Shown here: positions 19,700-32,573 of the stretch, in pieces | Numbering within the stretch: position 1 is the first letter of the stretch | How the letters are laid out: each line of letters starts with the position of its first letter | DNA from: Ambrosia x helenae | Lineage: Eukaryota; Streptophyta; Magnoliopsida; Asterales; Asteraceae | Direction of reading: 5' to 3' | NCBI GenBank assembly: GCA_030844895.1 | Contig: CM061226.1 | Span: 103,254,687 to 103,318,686, forward strand | DNA length: 64,000 bases | Translations under genes and position numbers: made by a program | Notes under the pieces: generated by a model | The model's database searches: none | Told to the model about the DNA's origin: nothing | Seen by the model: the letters and a program-made list of their open reading frames with translations, nothing else

Positions 19700-20885
19700 G
19701 GTGGTGTTTGTTTTTCTTCCAGAATCACTTCTGACCTCTTTTGTCTGCGTCGCGCAGACGCGGGCAAACGTTTGGGACGGGCAGACTGTTTATTTTTCGG
19801 AAGACATTTCACTCCAAAAGCTCTTCCTGGCCTCTTCTTGGTGCAGACTTGGACCAAAGTCTTCTAAGGTCTTCTCCTCTTCTCTTCTCCTCACCCAACA
19901 CCACCACCACCCACTACCACCACCACCACCACCGTCACCCACCCACCACCACCACCTAGCATCGTCCACCACCACCGTTCACCACCACCACCGTCCATCA
20001 CCACCACGGTCCACCACCACCCACCACCACCCACCACCGTCCACCACCACCCACCACCACCACCCACCACCACCACGGTCCAACACCACCACCACCTACC
20101 ACCTACCACCGTCCACCCACCACCACTACCACCACCCACCACCGTCCACCACCACCTACCACCTACCACCGTCCACCCACCACCACTACCACCACCCACC
20201 ACCGTCCACCACCACTACCACCACCCACCACCACCATCACCATCACCACCACCCACCACGATCCATCACCACCACCACCCACCACGGTCCACCACCACCA
20301 CCCACTACCACCACCACCACCACCACCACCCACCACCACCACCACGGTCCAACACCACCACCACATACCACCTACCACCGTCCACCCACCACCCACCACC
20401 ATCCACCACCACTACCACCACCCACCACCACCATCACCACCACCCACCACGGTCCATCACCACCACCACCCACCACGGTCCACCACCACCACCACCACCC
20501 ACCACGGTCCATCACCACCCACCACCGTCCACCACCCACCACCACCACCGTCCACCACCACTACCACCCACCCACCACCACCACCACCCACCACCACCCA
20601 CCACCACCACCACCTACCACCGTCCACCCAGCACCACCACTACCACCACCCACCACCATGGTCCACACCACCATGGTCCACCCACCACCACCATCTACCA
20701 CCAGACTGCTGTAAAAACTCAGTTTGTTTAAATTTAAGTTTATTTCAGCAGCCTACAGACGTTAACAAACAAACAGTCTTCTTCTTGCAGACTGCAGACC
20801 TTTGGTCCACCTCTTCTCCTACAGATGTCTGCAGATGTGGTCCGCAGACTGCAGACCTTTTCCTGCAGAAAAAACAAACAGCACC
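19700..20885. mobile_element. Non-autonomous TIR element with CCA/CAC-repeat core
   Basis: The left end GGTGGTGTTTGTTTTTC and the complement of the right end GGTGCTGTTTGTTTTTT match. Subterminal regions carry GTCTGC/GCAGAC motifs, including TGCAGACTGCAGACC. The core (about 19885-20700) is an imperfect CCA/CAC/CCACCGT repeat about 0.8 kb long. It belongs to the same family as 34605-35575, in opposite orientation. No clear target duplication. Confidence 0.75.
19885..20700. repeat. Low-complexity (CCA/CAC)n tract
   Basis: Strand-asymmetric trinucleotide-like repeats of CAC and ACC with interspersed GTC. They leave long open frames on both strands (His/Pro/Thr-rich on plus, Gly/Trp/Val-rich on minus), which I treat as artefacts of the repeat. 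Confidence 0.9.
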
Positions 20886-20888
20886 GTA

Positions 20889-21196
20889 GTATTAGCGTTA
20901 GATTGGTTATAAATGTAATTGGGTGCATATGGTATTTAATGTTAAGAAATAAAAAGATAATCCTCCTAATTTCTCCATGCCCTCAACTCAAGCTAAATTA
21001 AGTCTCACCCTACGCCCCTTCCAAGCCCACCATGTTGTGGTGTTTCCACACAACCTATTTGGCAAGGGGAGTCGCCACCCCTTCCAAGCGCACAACACAT
21101 ATTCAAAGAGCATCCTTAACAATGATTTTCTTATATATAATTTTAAAGCTCTACATGGACATCCGAGATCATTAATTATGTGATTATGGAGGCAAC
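20889..21196. other. Unassigned intergenic sequence
   Basis: No gene is visible. A short partly inverted motif (CCCCTTCCAAGC repeated at about 21016 and 21078, with GTTGTGG/CCACAC between) looks like a MITE remnant. Confidence 0.4.
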
Positions 21197-22612
21197 TTTT
21201 TTTTTTTTTTTTTTTTTGAAAGATAAGTTTCATTCAAAAAAAACGCCACAGCCGGTCCTCAAAACAAGGACCCTCGGGCAAAAACAAACGAAGTTACATC
21301 ACAACTAGAGGGTTTTTACACCAAGCATTCCAATCTAAATCTATATTTTTAGCTCTATTATGATACCAAAAGTACGAAGTCATTTTTATACTTTGCAAGA
21401 CTTCAACCGGGCGACGCCTAACACCTTTGAAGATCCTTGCGTTGCGCTCGTTCCAAATAGACCATAACGTAGTAAAAACAATGCCTCGAAGAATATTTCT
21501 TGACCTCTTAGACTTCGTATGGGTGGACGGGATATCCATAAAATCTTTCACATCGAAAACGATTAGAGGATCAAGTCTGCACCGATGCTCTAATCGGCTC
21601 CAAATTTCTGCAGTGTAGAAACAGCCGCAGAATAGATGGATGGCTGTTTCAGGAACTTGATCGCAGCAAACACACAAGACGTTTGGAAGGGTAATGCCGC
21701 GTTTGCCAAGGTCAACTTTAGTAGGCATTCGGTTAATCAAAGTACGCCAAACCATTATTTTACACTTGAGCGGCACCCATCCTTTCCATTTCATAAGACA
21801 ACTCGAAGTCTGCTGAATGTTTTGGCACATCAGCGATTTTGCAGCCTTGACAGAATATCTACCATTTGGATCTGCAGTCCATTTCCACGAGTCCGTACCA
21901 CCCTTCCACTCATAATCAAAAATAGCGGTCAGCAAACTAAACAGTTCAGCGATCTCTTCTGGTGTCGACGGCTCATATCTCCACTCCCACTGCAGCGATT
22001 TTGACCCATTTGTAACTTGAAGCCTGGCTGAAACAGTTGCCCATTTGTGTTTCTCGAGTCTAAAAAGGTTGGGATAAACAACTCGAAGCGGATCATTATA
22101 AAGCCAAGGATCTATCCAAAAATTAATTGTAGACCCATCACCCATAATCCCCACAAAATAACTCTCAAGAGTATTGTTGTTCCAAATCTTCTTTTTCCCA
22201 ATCTTGACAATATGCTTCCAGCACCCATTTGACGGCGAAGAACACGGTAAAAAGTCCCACATCCTACTCATTCCGTGACAACTGATAACCACTCTTTTCC
22301 ATAGACAATCACCACTTTGTTTAAACCTCCAGGCCCATTTTAGAAGGAGCGCATCATTGACATCCTCCAACTTAGCTAGACCAAGACCACCCAATTTCTT
22401 AGGTTTGGTGACAATATCCCATGCTACCCAATGATTTTTTTCTCGTCTTTACAACCCGCCCAAAGGAACCGTCTCATTATAGCTTCCATACTTTGAATAA
22501 CCGCTTTAGGGGCTTTGTATAACGATAAGTAATAAATAGGCAAATTTTCTAGAACCGCTTTCACAAGAATCAACCGACCACCTATGGAAAGCGTTTTGGC
22601 TTTCCACGAGGC
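21197..22612 (-). pseudogene. 5'-truncated L1 LINE, ORF2 C-terminal part
   Basis: A 21-base T run at 21197-21217 is the poly(A) tail of a minus-strand LINE. The frame at 21294-22394 encodes the region downstream of reverse transcriptase (G-G-L-G-L-A-K-L, then W-A-W-R-F) and the zf-RVT domain (C-V-C-C-D-Q, H-L-F-C-G-C). It continues upstream to about 22612 (R-R-F-L-W-A-G and S-I-G-G-R-L) after a one-base frameshift in the A run near 22440. The catalytic reverse transcriptase and endonuclease are absent. It is related to, but clearly diverged from, the LINE at 14361-18020. Confidence 0.9.
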
Positions 22613-23116
22613 TTGGGTTTTATTTTGGTTTATTGAATTTTAATTTTCTCAAGTTTAACTTATTGGTCGTCAACAGTTCTAATTAAAGAAATGTTTAATA
22701 ACAGTGGGTTTTGAATTTTAATTTTCTCAAGTTTAACATATTGGTCATCAACAGTTATAATTAAAGAAATGTTTAATGGCAATGGGTTTAACATGTTTAG
22801 TGTTGTTTTAACATTTCATAATGAATAATAAGTTTTTAGTCATGTGTTCATGTCATAGTAATGGGTTTAGGACAGCCTACATTGATTTGTTCCAAACATA
22901 GTCAGTGATATTGATTTATTAAAACCGAATGGCATACAGTATGTTAAAATAATGCACAACACTATAAAAATGACGCATTTAAAGTCATAGTTGGTGAAGT
23001 AAAGGAAATCATTCACAATGTACAAGATTTATTAGGTTTGTTGGTTGATGAAGAAGTAGCCTTTTGGTGTCAATCACACGCTGACATTTGAGCAACTAGT
23101 AACTAAGTGTCATGAT
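22613..23116. other. Left flank of D2 with a 78-bp tandem repeat
   Basis: TTGAATTTTAATTTTCTCAAG occurs at 22633 and 22711, a 78 bp tandem duplication. About 23020-23116 resembles 60345-60430 (GTTGATGAAGAAGTAG versus GTTGACGATGAGGTAG), and the similarity continues across the D2 start into 23117-23155. That shows the D2 left junction is old. Confidence 0.65.
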
Positions 23117-23768
23117 GTGTTAGGGATTACACGTCTATATGATCCAATTGACTCGTAATCGCTAGAATAGGCGATAATGGAGTTGGTGCTTTTAGTTAGC
23201 GGTATCATATTTACCCATTCACTTAACGATCAGGGTATTCATGTATTTTTCTAAATCATATACAAGATATAAAAATATGTGGCGAGTGTAGTTATGTGTG
23301 TGTGCGGGGGGGGGGGGGGGGGGCATTTTTGTATAAAAAATCATGCAAGGCAACGTCTCATAATCCCTAAGAGGTTTTGGTAGCGTAATCATGTCGCATT
23401 TATGGGTTTGGCATATGCTACGTTGATTTGCTCTAACCATCAACCAACGAAATTAATTTAGTATAAGCGTATCGTGTGTATGAAATGTAAAAATAACATA
23501 TAATATAATGTACTTGTTTTTTTGGTAATTTGATTCAATTAAATAATTATCTTCTAGGGCGATAATGTGTGTGCAATCATTGGTGAAGAATATAGGAAGC
23601 AAATTTCAAAGGGAAAGAAGAAACTTAATGGGTATTGTTCAAACCACGTCAACCCAATTTTCTTCAACACCCATCCCTTCTTGCAACCTTGTATCATCTT
23701 TCAAGCATTCCCTCACTATAGGAGGGCATTATCCCAAATATAATATTTGGTATGCATCATATCCCCCA

Positions 23769-24149
23769 TGTAACAGCCTAAGGTAACTCGTAATAAGATA
23801 TCGTCTGTTTTGCAGTAGCTCATAGATTTATAACACGTCATGGTAGTGAGGGTGACCACTCCCTTATAAGGAGTCCCTTACACAACCGATGTGCAATCTT
23901 ATAAGGTGACCACTCCCTTACATCCACCCCCCTAGGGAGCCCAGTGTCTACGTGGGCACACTGGAACACCTGATCCGGGCCTGGGCTCTGATACCATCTG
24001 TAACAGCCCAAGGTAATCCGTAGTCTAGTACCATGATATTGTCCGTTTTATTGCAGCTTACAGATTTAAAACGCGTCATGATAGTGAGGGTGACCACTCC
24101 CTTACAAGGAGTTATGTTCTCCCTTACACAACCGATGTGTGATCTTACA
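23769..24149 (-). mobile_element. Miniature LTR retrotransposon (TRIM-like), D2 copy
   Basis: Same element as 2583-2963, including both LTRs, the minus-strand primer-binding site and CCCCA target duplications. It was duplicated with the block, not inserted twice. Confidence 0.88.
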
Positions 24150-25327
24150 CCCCAAAATTATTTCATTCGTCCCCAACTTTTTTCCATCTGATTTAAACCC
24201 CGACTTGATATAATTGTGGATTAAATCAAAAGTTAAGTGCGTCAAATGCATAATTTTAATACCCAAAGCACATTTTCAAACAAACTATGACTAAGATATT
24301 ATGTTGTCGCACAAAGTTAAGGTTTGACAAAAACATAAACGATACCGTGGAACGTAACGACCTGACGTTACGTGAAACGTGATGACTTTCATGCACAAAA
24401 GTAAAGTGCGCCAAATTCGTTGGTGCACTTGAGAAGGCCGTTGGCCGGGTGGGGGAGGGTGTTGGTCTTGCCGCCGTGATTGTGGTTCGCTGGATTCGCC
24501 GGTGCGATTCCGATTTGGTAAGATACAGCAGTTGAAAACGTTCTGCGTAACTCTATTGTTAAATTGACATGGGCCCTGTTAAGTATCTTAAAAAGTCATT
24601 AAAAAATCTAAATACAAAAAGGAAACGTTGGTGTGGTGTTAAAAGGTTAACGGAGCCGTTACTTGGGGTTAAGTTACTTTTTGTATAATATATATAATGG
24701 GTTTGTCTTTTGTGTTTTTTTTATATAGTAATCTTTGTGGTTTTCATTTAAAAAAATGGTTTCCTATAATTTTGTTAAAAACGTTTAACGAGTTTAAAAT
24801 TTTTATTGGTTTCTGTTTTATGTTTTTTTCTTGATTTGGAAGTTGTTCGGTTGATATTTAGCATGGTGTTTGATGGTCACATTTGGTACCTTAAGTTTTT
24901 TTTTTACTTTGTCTACATTTTACGTCATGTAAGTCTTTCGTTGTAAAAAAATTAAGTTTTTGTTTCACATTTTTTCGCAGTTTTAGTCGTCGTTCGGTTG
25001 CTACTTATAGCTACACATAGGTGACACTGGTAGCACAGTTCATGCCACCTCGCCTGCAACGCATGGAGCTTAAAACTAGTTTTACTAGTTTTATAGTAAA
25101 TATGTAAACACATATAGCTACACACAGGCAAGAAAAATCATAAATTAAGACACTTCATCATTTACACATATACTTGCAAGCTTTTAAAGTACATGTCTCC
25201 TAACATTCCGATTCTAACTCCATATCAAATTTTCATGGTGGTATAAAAGTATTACAAAACTTAAACACCAATGTAAAAATATATGATCACTTTCAGCGCA
25301 CGTACTCTTTGTTTTTATAAAAACTCA

Positions 25328-25873
25328 TCATACAAGAGCACTTCCCGTCACATATTCGGTGAAAGCCAAAGCCACCAAACCCAACATGGCAGCCCGCCCA
25401 TTCCAGAGCTCTGCGTCTGAAGTCATCAACCCACTCGACTTCGACTCCGCCCTGACCCCTTTAAACAAGGGCACCAAAGACGCCAGAGACAGCACCACAC
25501 TCGTGGCAACAAACGCCGAAACGCCGCCGTGGGATATCTGAGATAAGACACCTTGGCCGCTGCTTAACTCCACAGCGAGGGCGGAGACAAAGCCAATCAT
25601 GGCCAGCCTTCCGTTGATCCTCTCAGGTGCAGGCCCACTGAAGGCCAACAAGTCGGAGAAGTTGGTGCTGACCTTTGGTGCGGGTGGTGGAGTTGGAGTG
25701 GTCATTGGTGGTGGTGGTGGTGTGGCTGGAGTTTTGGAAGGGTCGGTTGTAGAAGGTTGTTGATCTTGTGACATGCACCTGACGACGGAGAAGTTGAGGT
25801 TTCTTGTAGATGAAGGGGTGGTTGTGAGACGTGCAACTGGGGTTGCCATGAAAACTGAAGTTGCTACTGCCAT
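25328..25873 (-). CDS. ELIP: Early light-induced protein, copy 4
   Basis: A 181-residue ELIP identical in protein sequence to copy 1, as part of the D2 duplicate. Three helices, both chlorophyll-binding motifs, transit peptide and proline linker are intact. Because D2 looks like the parent copy, this may be the original and copy 1 the duplicate. Expression reads would map equally to both. Confidence 0.97.
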   Translation of the reverse strand: MAVATSVFMATPVARLTTTPSSTRNLNFSVVRCMSQDQQPSTTDPSKTPATPPPPPMTTPTPPPAPKVSTNFSDLLAFSGPAPERINGRLAMIGFVSALAVELSSGQGVLSQISHGGVSAFVATSVVLSLASLVPLFKGVRAESKSSGLMTSDAELWNGRAAMLGLVALAFTEYVTGSALV

Positions 25874-26056
25874 GAAGAATGAATGAAAGAAGGTTGTGGG
25901 ATAATTAAAGGTTGTTATTGTGGTTGTTGATGGTTGTTATGGACTATGGAGAAGGGAGTGGATTATATAGGGGATCAGGGGTGAAGACAGAGTGGGTATT
26001 TGGAGGGCCACGTTAGTCGCTTTTTTTGGGTTGGGTCACGTGGCTTTCCAATTGAC
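25874..26056 (-). promoter_or_regulatory. ELIP4 promoter: TATA box and G-box
   Basis: Same elements as ELIP1: TATATAA (complement of 25963-25969) and CACGTG (26037-26042). I saw no change from the D1 copy. Confidence 0.8.
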
Positions 26057-26158
26057 CGCTGAGAGGTGATTGTGGTGAATTCGGCCTCTACATGTGCAGT
26101 TTCACTTCTAGTGGAGCGATTGGACCATAACGTTAAAATCTTGAATATTTGATATAGT

Positions 26159-26393
26159 TTTTTTTTTTTTTAACCTAATAACAAACGATGTTTTAACTAT
26201 TTGGGGCACCTACCAAATGGTTACAAAAGCACCTCATTCGTCCTTGGGTGAAGACACGTCTTAAGTGCCCGTCCACAGGTAGCGCTGGGTAGCCATAACC
26301 CATCAGACCACTAGTTCCGGGGAAAAGCTGACCCACAAGAAGGCTAGGCTTTACATATCATTTCTCATGCCACTCCACCACAAGGGTGGGTGT
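26159..26393 (-). mobile_element. SINE-like retroposon, D2 copy
   Basis: Copy of 4973-5207 with the same 16 bp target duplications. Confidence 0.7.
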
Positions 26394-26674
26394 GAATATT
26401 TGATATAGTGTGGATTGGGCGCTTATCACACACATCACACTATCACACCTAATAATATTGTGTTACCTCATTTCCATCACACTCCATCATATTCATCACT
26501 AAAGTTATAGGGGAATGATATCAATCACACTAAACTTTTTTTTAAAACAAACTAACATTGATTCCTCTATCCCTATCTAACACATCAACAAACAAACAAA
26601 TCAAAACAATCACCAAACAAACACATCAATACATACCCTACCTTCCAATCTAAATTCACAATTAAGTAAACAAA

Positions 26675-26956
26675 TCAAAACAAATAAATTAAAAGTATTC
26701 TCACCGAGATGAAACTTTTATGACCACAGTGAAGCTTCGCAATGGATCTATCACCATCATCGATGACTAAATCGAGACAGATCGAGCAATGAGCTGATGA
26801 TGAACAACCTAATGAAGGTGACGGTGGATAATCGAGACAGAGGATGATGATGACGACTGAGGAGGATGATGATGATGACTGAGATGGTGGTCGGCAACAG
26901 GGATGGGTGAAGCAGAGGTGGGAAAAAAATAGAAAGGAGGGTGTGATGGGTGTCAC
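26675..26956 (-). pseudogene. Captured RING exon fragment, D2 copy a
   Basis: Identical in translation to 5489-5770: half a RING finger ending at a splice-donor-like GTGAGA. Confidence 0.6.
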
Positions 26957-27268
26957 GAAAATCCATCACACCATCACTATTGCGGTCGTGATACATTGGT
27001 CGGGGCGGTGGTCGTGAAGGTCACGTCCATCACGGGGTGGCCATCACGGACCACCCTTACAACTTACAGCCTAGTGTATTTTCGTTGGTTCACCGGTGTA
27101 GAATTTGCAACCAGTTAGAGTTGATGCATCTAAAAGGTTTACCTTTTGCCCATTTCTCTCGCTACCCTCGTCTTATTAGTTACTTTATTAGTTACTAGTT
27201 TATCTTCCAAAAGCTTTTCGGGATAAATAAATCTAATATGAAGTGTCAAAATGTACGTGTTTTGTTAT

Positions 27269-27596
27269 AAATGTGTAGGTTTCGTTAATTTGCTACGCAT
27301 TTACAACGAAATCTTGATGTTGTAAAAAACCTCGTCGGAAACCATTTACTACACATTTACTACAGAATTTTCAACGCATTTCCTACGAATATATGGTGTA
27401 GGAAATTTGTGACGCATTTCCTACGTCATTTCCTATGCAATTTCCTAAATATTTGTCTCTATTGTGTAGCAAATTTGTTAAATAAAAAAAATAGAGTTTT
27501 TTTGTCGTCACAAATGCGTAGCAACTTTGTCAAAATTTGTGACGCATTTTTTCCGTAGGAAAACTTTTGTAGAAAATGGCCAATTTTCTAGTAGTG
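27269..27596. mobile_element. CACTA transposon end, D2 copy
   Basis: Copy of 6083-6411, one A shorter in an A run. The terminal GGCCAATTTTCTAGTAGTG ends at 27596. Confidence 0.8.
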
Positions 27597-28126
27597 TACC
27601 CACGACACCCACTAAATAATTACAAAAGCACCTCATACGTCCCTGGCTGAAGACACGTCTTAGGTGCATGCCCACAGGTAGCGCTGGGTAGCCAAAACCC
27701 ATCAGGCCACAAGTTCTGGGGAAAAACTGACCCCCCAAGAAGGCTAGGCCCTACCCATCATTTCCCATGTCACTCCACCACAAGGGTGGGTGCGAATATT
27801 TGATATAGTGTGGATGGGGTGCTCATCACACCCATCACACTATCACACCAAATAATATTGTGTCACCTCATTTTATCACATTTCATAATATTCATCACTA
27901 AAATCATGGGGGAATGATATCCATCACACTAAACTTTTTTTTTAAATAAACTACAAAAAAAAAAAAAAAAAAAAAAAAACAAACAAACAAACTAACTAAC
28001 TAACTAACCTTGATTCCTCTATCCCTATCTAACACATCAACAAACAAACAGATCAAAACAATCACCAAACAAACACATCTACACATACCCTACCTTCCAA
28101 TCTAAATTCACAATTGAGTAAACAAA

Positions 28127-28399
28127 TCAAAACAAACAAATTAAAAGTATTCTCACCGAGATGAAACTTTTATGACCACAGTGAAGCTTCGCAATGGACC
28201 TATCACCTTCATCGATGACTAAATCGAGACAGATCGAGCAACGAACCGATGATGAACAACCTAATGAAGGTGACGGTGGATAATCGAGACAGAGGATGAT
28301 GATGATGACTGAAATGGTGGTTGGCAACAGGGATGGGTGAAGCAGAGGTGGAACAAAAATAGAAAGGAGGGTGTGATGGGTGTCACGAAAATCCATCAC
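28127..28399 (-). pseudogene. Captured RING exon fragment, D2 copy b
   Basis: Identical in translation to 6939-7211. Confidence 0.6.
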
Positions 28400-28501
28400 G
28401 CCATCACTATCGCGGCCGTGATACTTTGGTTGGGGCGGTGGTCATGATGGTCACGTCTATCACGGGGTGGCCATCATGGACCACCCTTACAACTTAAAGC
28501 C

Positions 28502-29620
28502 TAGTGTATTTTCGTTGGTTCACCGGTGTAGAAATTGCAACCACTTAGAGTTGATTGATGCATCTAAAATATTTACCTTTTGCCCATTTCTCGCTACCAT
28601 CGTCTTATTAGTTACTAGTTTATCCCCCGAGAGCTTTTCAGGGTAAATAAAGCTAATAAGAAGTGTCAAAATGTATGTGTTTTGTTATTGATGGGAATGA
28701 GTCTAAGAATTAGCAGATTCCTACATGGCCAGCTAGATAAAGGGAAATAAGGCATAAAAAGCGAAACTTTAAATAAATGTAACTGGTGTTATGATTGGAG
28801 TTACAGCGCCCACAAGTAGACGACTGAATTCCTTGATTTAAGGTCCTGATTTTATCAATTAACAATTTCCCCCAAATTTCGTCAATTTTCAAGATTTTCC
28901 TAATTTAAGAATAACGCGTAAATATGTTATTGACACAATATACACCTTTATTTTTGTTATCTATTTTACTTTTTTGAGTCAATTTGTAATTTTGAAGATT
29001 TGAAAATACGTACAAATTTAGAAAATTCCTACATAAGGGTTCCTTTTGAATCATATTATTCATCTAGAATCAATAAACTCTTCTTAAGAATTTTATTCTT
29101 GTTTTATTTTCTTCCGCTCTACGTAAGTTATATAACACACAATAAAACTAGTCTCATTCATTTAAAACACACATGTACCGAAAAGAAACAAGCTATAGTG
29201 TTTTATAACAATCACTTACTAATTTGTTATGTGGGTTAAGTGTGGTGTGTTTTATAAGAATCAAATTCGCTGCCATGGCATGTGTTTTATATCAATCATA
29301 TGTATTAGATATTGGTTAGCCATCTTAAACGAATAAAACGCACCAGAAGAAAATATCAAATTTTACCATGTTGAATGATCGGTTTTTTAGCTTATGTTAC
29401 GATTGGTACGTTTAAATTATTATATAACAATGTAGACGATATTTGAATTTTAGTTGCGATTGATATAAAATCCCTATAAAACACTCTAAAGATTAACTAC
29501 CATGATCATTTCCTGAAATTTTGTTTTATCAAATTACTTTAATACCATTAAATGTAATAAACTCATATACCTATTTCAATTTTCATTTTTTGGATTATAT
29601 ATTCATTTAAACTTGTTTAA
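28502..29620. other. ELIP4 distal upstream flank
   Basis: D2 copy of 7314-8434; no gene seen. A two-base TA deletion near 29142 relative to D1 opens a short spurious frame. Confidence 0.6.
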
Positions 29621-29626
29621 GATTTA

Positions 29627-31366
29627 GCATGGATAGTCTTGTGGTTTGATCAAATTTCATGTTTAGTCTCTAACTTCTTAAAATCACACTCTTACTTCTT
29701 GATGTTTGTTCAGTCGTCACTCGGATAGTCCCTGTTCTAGATGGTCGTTAGTTTATCCGGTTAAGTGAGTGTGAAATGACAAAACTACCATCGCTACTAA
29801 AAATATACCCATTAAAAAGTTTTAAGAATTTATGTAAGCCTAGCCACTTCATTTTCCCATCTCTTGTGTATTTTATCCGGTGTAGATCTCGTTTACCAGG
29901 GACAACAAGGCCGGAACCGCCATTGGAAATGGAGTCCAAGAAAAATATAAAAACCACACACCATAACCTGGCAATATCAAAATACCACCACTGCCTAATT
30001 TTGGTTCTAATATTTGACCATTTTCAAGATCATGGAACACAAAATGAAGTCTGATCGAACAATCACTCACCACCGATTTCACAGAGTATGAATGGGTAAG
30101 TGTTGAACCAATAAAATGTCTGAATGGTTAAGAGGTTTTGAATGGGTAAATGCTGAATCATTAAGTGATGTTTGGTTGGACATCTGAATGATCCTCGTTT
30201 TCAGCTGCAGCAGCTCACGTCTTCATCTTCAGCAACTCTTTTTTGTTCGTTTTCAGCTACAGCAGCTCGCGTCTTCGTCTTCAGCAGCTTCTCTGGTTCA
30301 GTCAGACTTGTCTCCAAGTCTGACCGGTTAAGAACCAGAGTCAGATGTGTTCTACATTCAGACATTCACATCCAAACAACCCATCAACTGCCTCGGTCAG
30401 ACCATGTGCTTGGTCAGAGCCATTAAATCACAAACTAACAAAGCCTGAATTTGGTAAGCTTCAATTTGGTTTAATTTTCTAGTTGGCTTTGAAAAGATAT
30501 TTGACAGTGAATTAAGCTTCAATTGAAGTGGGATTTCAAGAACAATTTGTGAAATGGTGGTGGAAAAAGGTGCACCATAAACAAAGTTGATGGTCCCAAC
30601 CTATTAAACCAGTCGCAAATGAGATGAAGTATGCATTGGGTGATATCATTTTGTAGCAGGTTGGATATTCTAACCAAAATAAAGGAACAAAGGGATAGTC
30701 GACGATGTTATGCAGCAGAAGAAGAAGAAAGGGCTAGGGGTGGGGGTTGTAGTGGTTGTCCAAAGGAGATTGGTTGTAAGTGGTGGTGGTGAGACGTGAA
30801 GGTGGTGGTTGTGCTTTACGCTCTGTTCCTGAGTTTAGTTGAGGAGAAAAAAGAAAGGAAAAGAACTAAAGGAAAGTAAATGAAAGGAAAAGAAATGATG
30901 CATATCCTTTCGTTTCCTTCCAAATCGGAATGATAACTAAACTAAATGATTTGGCCTAGTTTACCTTATATTTCTTTTCTTTTCCATTCTTAAGTGAAAC
31001 TCGGGAACACAACATATTTTGTTTTCCTTTCGTTTCCTTCCTTAAATGAAACTCGGGAACACAAGAAAGTTTTCCTTTCCTTCCAAATATTTTCTTTTCT
31101 CTTGTTAAGTGAACTCGGGATCAGAGCATTAGAGTAGGGAAGATGAAGTGGGTGAGTCCAATCATTTTAATTATTGCATTTCTTAATAACAAGGGTAGTT
31201 TTATCATTTCATATTAACTTAACTGGATAAAATAACGGCCGTGTGCTCTAGGAACCATCCGAGTGACGACTAAACAAACGCCAAGGAGCAAGATTGTAAT
31301 TTTAAAAAGTTAGGGACTAAAAGTGAAATTTGATTAAACCCTATGGACTGTCTGTGCATTTTTCTC
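29627..31366. mobile_element. Long-TIR MULE-like element, D2 copy
   Basis: Copy of 8441-10180, including the nested MITE at 30820-31127. Confidence 0.65.
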
Positions 31367-31684
31367 GATTTATTTAGGAAACAAGATAGAAGAGATGAAT
31401 CCATTTTTGTAATTTATAATTTTATATGTTGAACGACCACTTTTAGCACAAGCTATTCGACAACAATTAAATAGATATAGATAAATCTAGGCAAGACAAT
31501 TCATAAAGGCATTTCATCATTTACACATATACTTAATTACAAGTTTTTAAAGTACATGTCTACGAGTATTCCAGTTCTAACTCGATGTTCAAATTTTCAT
31601 CATGCCTAAAAGTATATCACTACCAATGTAAAAATAATTTTCAGTAGCACTCTTTTTTTTTTCCATGATTTTTTTTTAAACTCA

Positions 31685-32209
31685 TCATACAAGGGCACTG
31701 CCAGTCACATACTCGGTGAAAGCCAAAGCCACCAGTCCCAACATGGCAGCCCGTCCATTCCATAGCTCTGCATCGGAAGTCATCAACCCACTCGACTTCG
31801 ACTCAGCCCTGACCCCTTTAAACAAGGGTACCAACGACGCCAGCGACAGCACCACACTCGTCGCTACAAACGCCGGTACGCCACCGTGAGAGATCTGAGC
31901 GAACACATCTTGGCCGCTGCCTAACTCCACAGCGAGGGCGGAGACAAAGCCAATCATGGCCAACCTTCCGTTGATCCTCTCAGGTGCAGGTCCACTGAAG
32001 GCCAACAAGTCGGAGAATTTAGTGCTGACCTTTGGTGCGGGTGGTGGAGTTGGAGTGCTCATTGGTGGTGGGGTTGTAGAAGGTTGTTGATCTTGTGACA
32101 TGCACCTAACGACGGAGAAGTTGAGGTTTCTTGTAGATGAAGGGGTAGGGGTGGTGGTGAGACGTGCAACAGGGGTTGCCATGAAAACTGAAGTAGCTGC
32201 TGATGCCAT
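31685..32209 (-). CDS. ELIP: Early light-induced protein, copy 5
   Basis: A 174-residue ELIP identical in protein sequence to copy 2, within D2. All three helices and both E-R-I-N-G-R and E-L-W-N-G-R motifs are intact. Single exon. Confidence 0.97.
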   Translation of the reverse strand: MASAATSVFMATPVARLTTTPTPSSTRNLNFSVVRCMSQDQQPSTTPPPMSTPTPPPAPKVSTKFSDLLAFSGPAPERINGRLAMIGFVSALAVELGSGQDVFAQISHGGVPAFVATSVVLSLASLVPLFKGVRAESKSSGLMTSDAELWNGRAAMLGLVALAFTEYVTGSALV

Positions 32210-32401
32210 GAAGAATGAATGAAATTAAGACTGAAAGAAGGTTTGGAGTTAAAGAAGGTTTGTTAAGTTGCTATTGTGGTTGTTGATGATGGTTATGGAA
32301 TAAAAGTGGTGGGTTATATAGGGAAAGGGGTGAAGACAAAGAGTGGATATTTAGAGGGCCACGTTACTCACTTTTTTTGGGTTGGGTCACGTGGCTTATG
32401 A
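32210..32401 (-). promoter_or_regulatory. ELIP5 promoter: TATA box and G-box
   Basis: TATATAA (complement of 32314-32320) and CACGTG (32388-32393), as in ELIP2. Confidence 0.8.
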
Positions 32402-32515
32402 ATTAGCCGCTGAGATTTGGTTGTGGTGAATTCGACCTCTACATGTGCAGTTTCACTTCTAGTGGAGCGATTGGACCTGGAACTTTCTAGGTTCTTTGGG
32501 TAACGTTAAAATCTT

Positions 32516-32573
32516 GAATATTTGATATAGTTTGACTACCCCACACCCTATAGTCAAACTATATCAAATATTC
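32516..32573. repeat. Perfect 23-bp inverted repeat, D2 copy
   Basis: Copy of the hairpin at 11330-11387, still perfect in both arms. Confidence 0.9.

Noticed and set aside
19701..20714. Long histidine/proline/threonine-rich reading frame (337 residues)
   Set aside because: It lies wholly on the CCA-type repeat, equally long frames exist on the opposite strand, and there is no domain or conserved start. It is repeat-generated.
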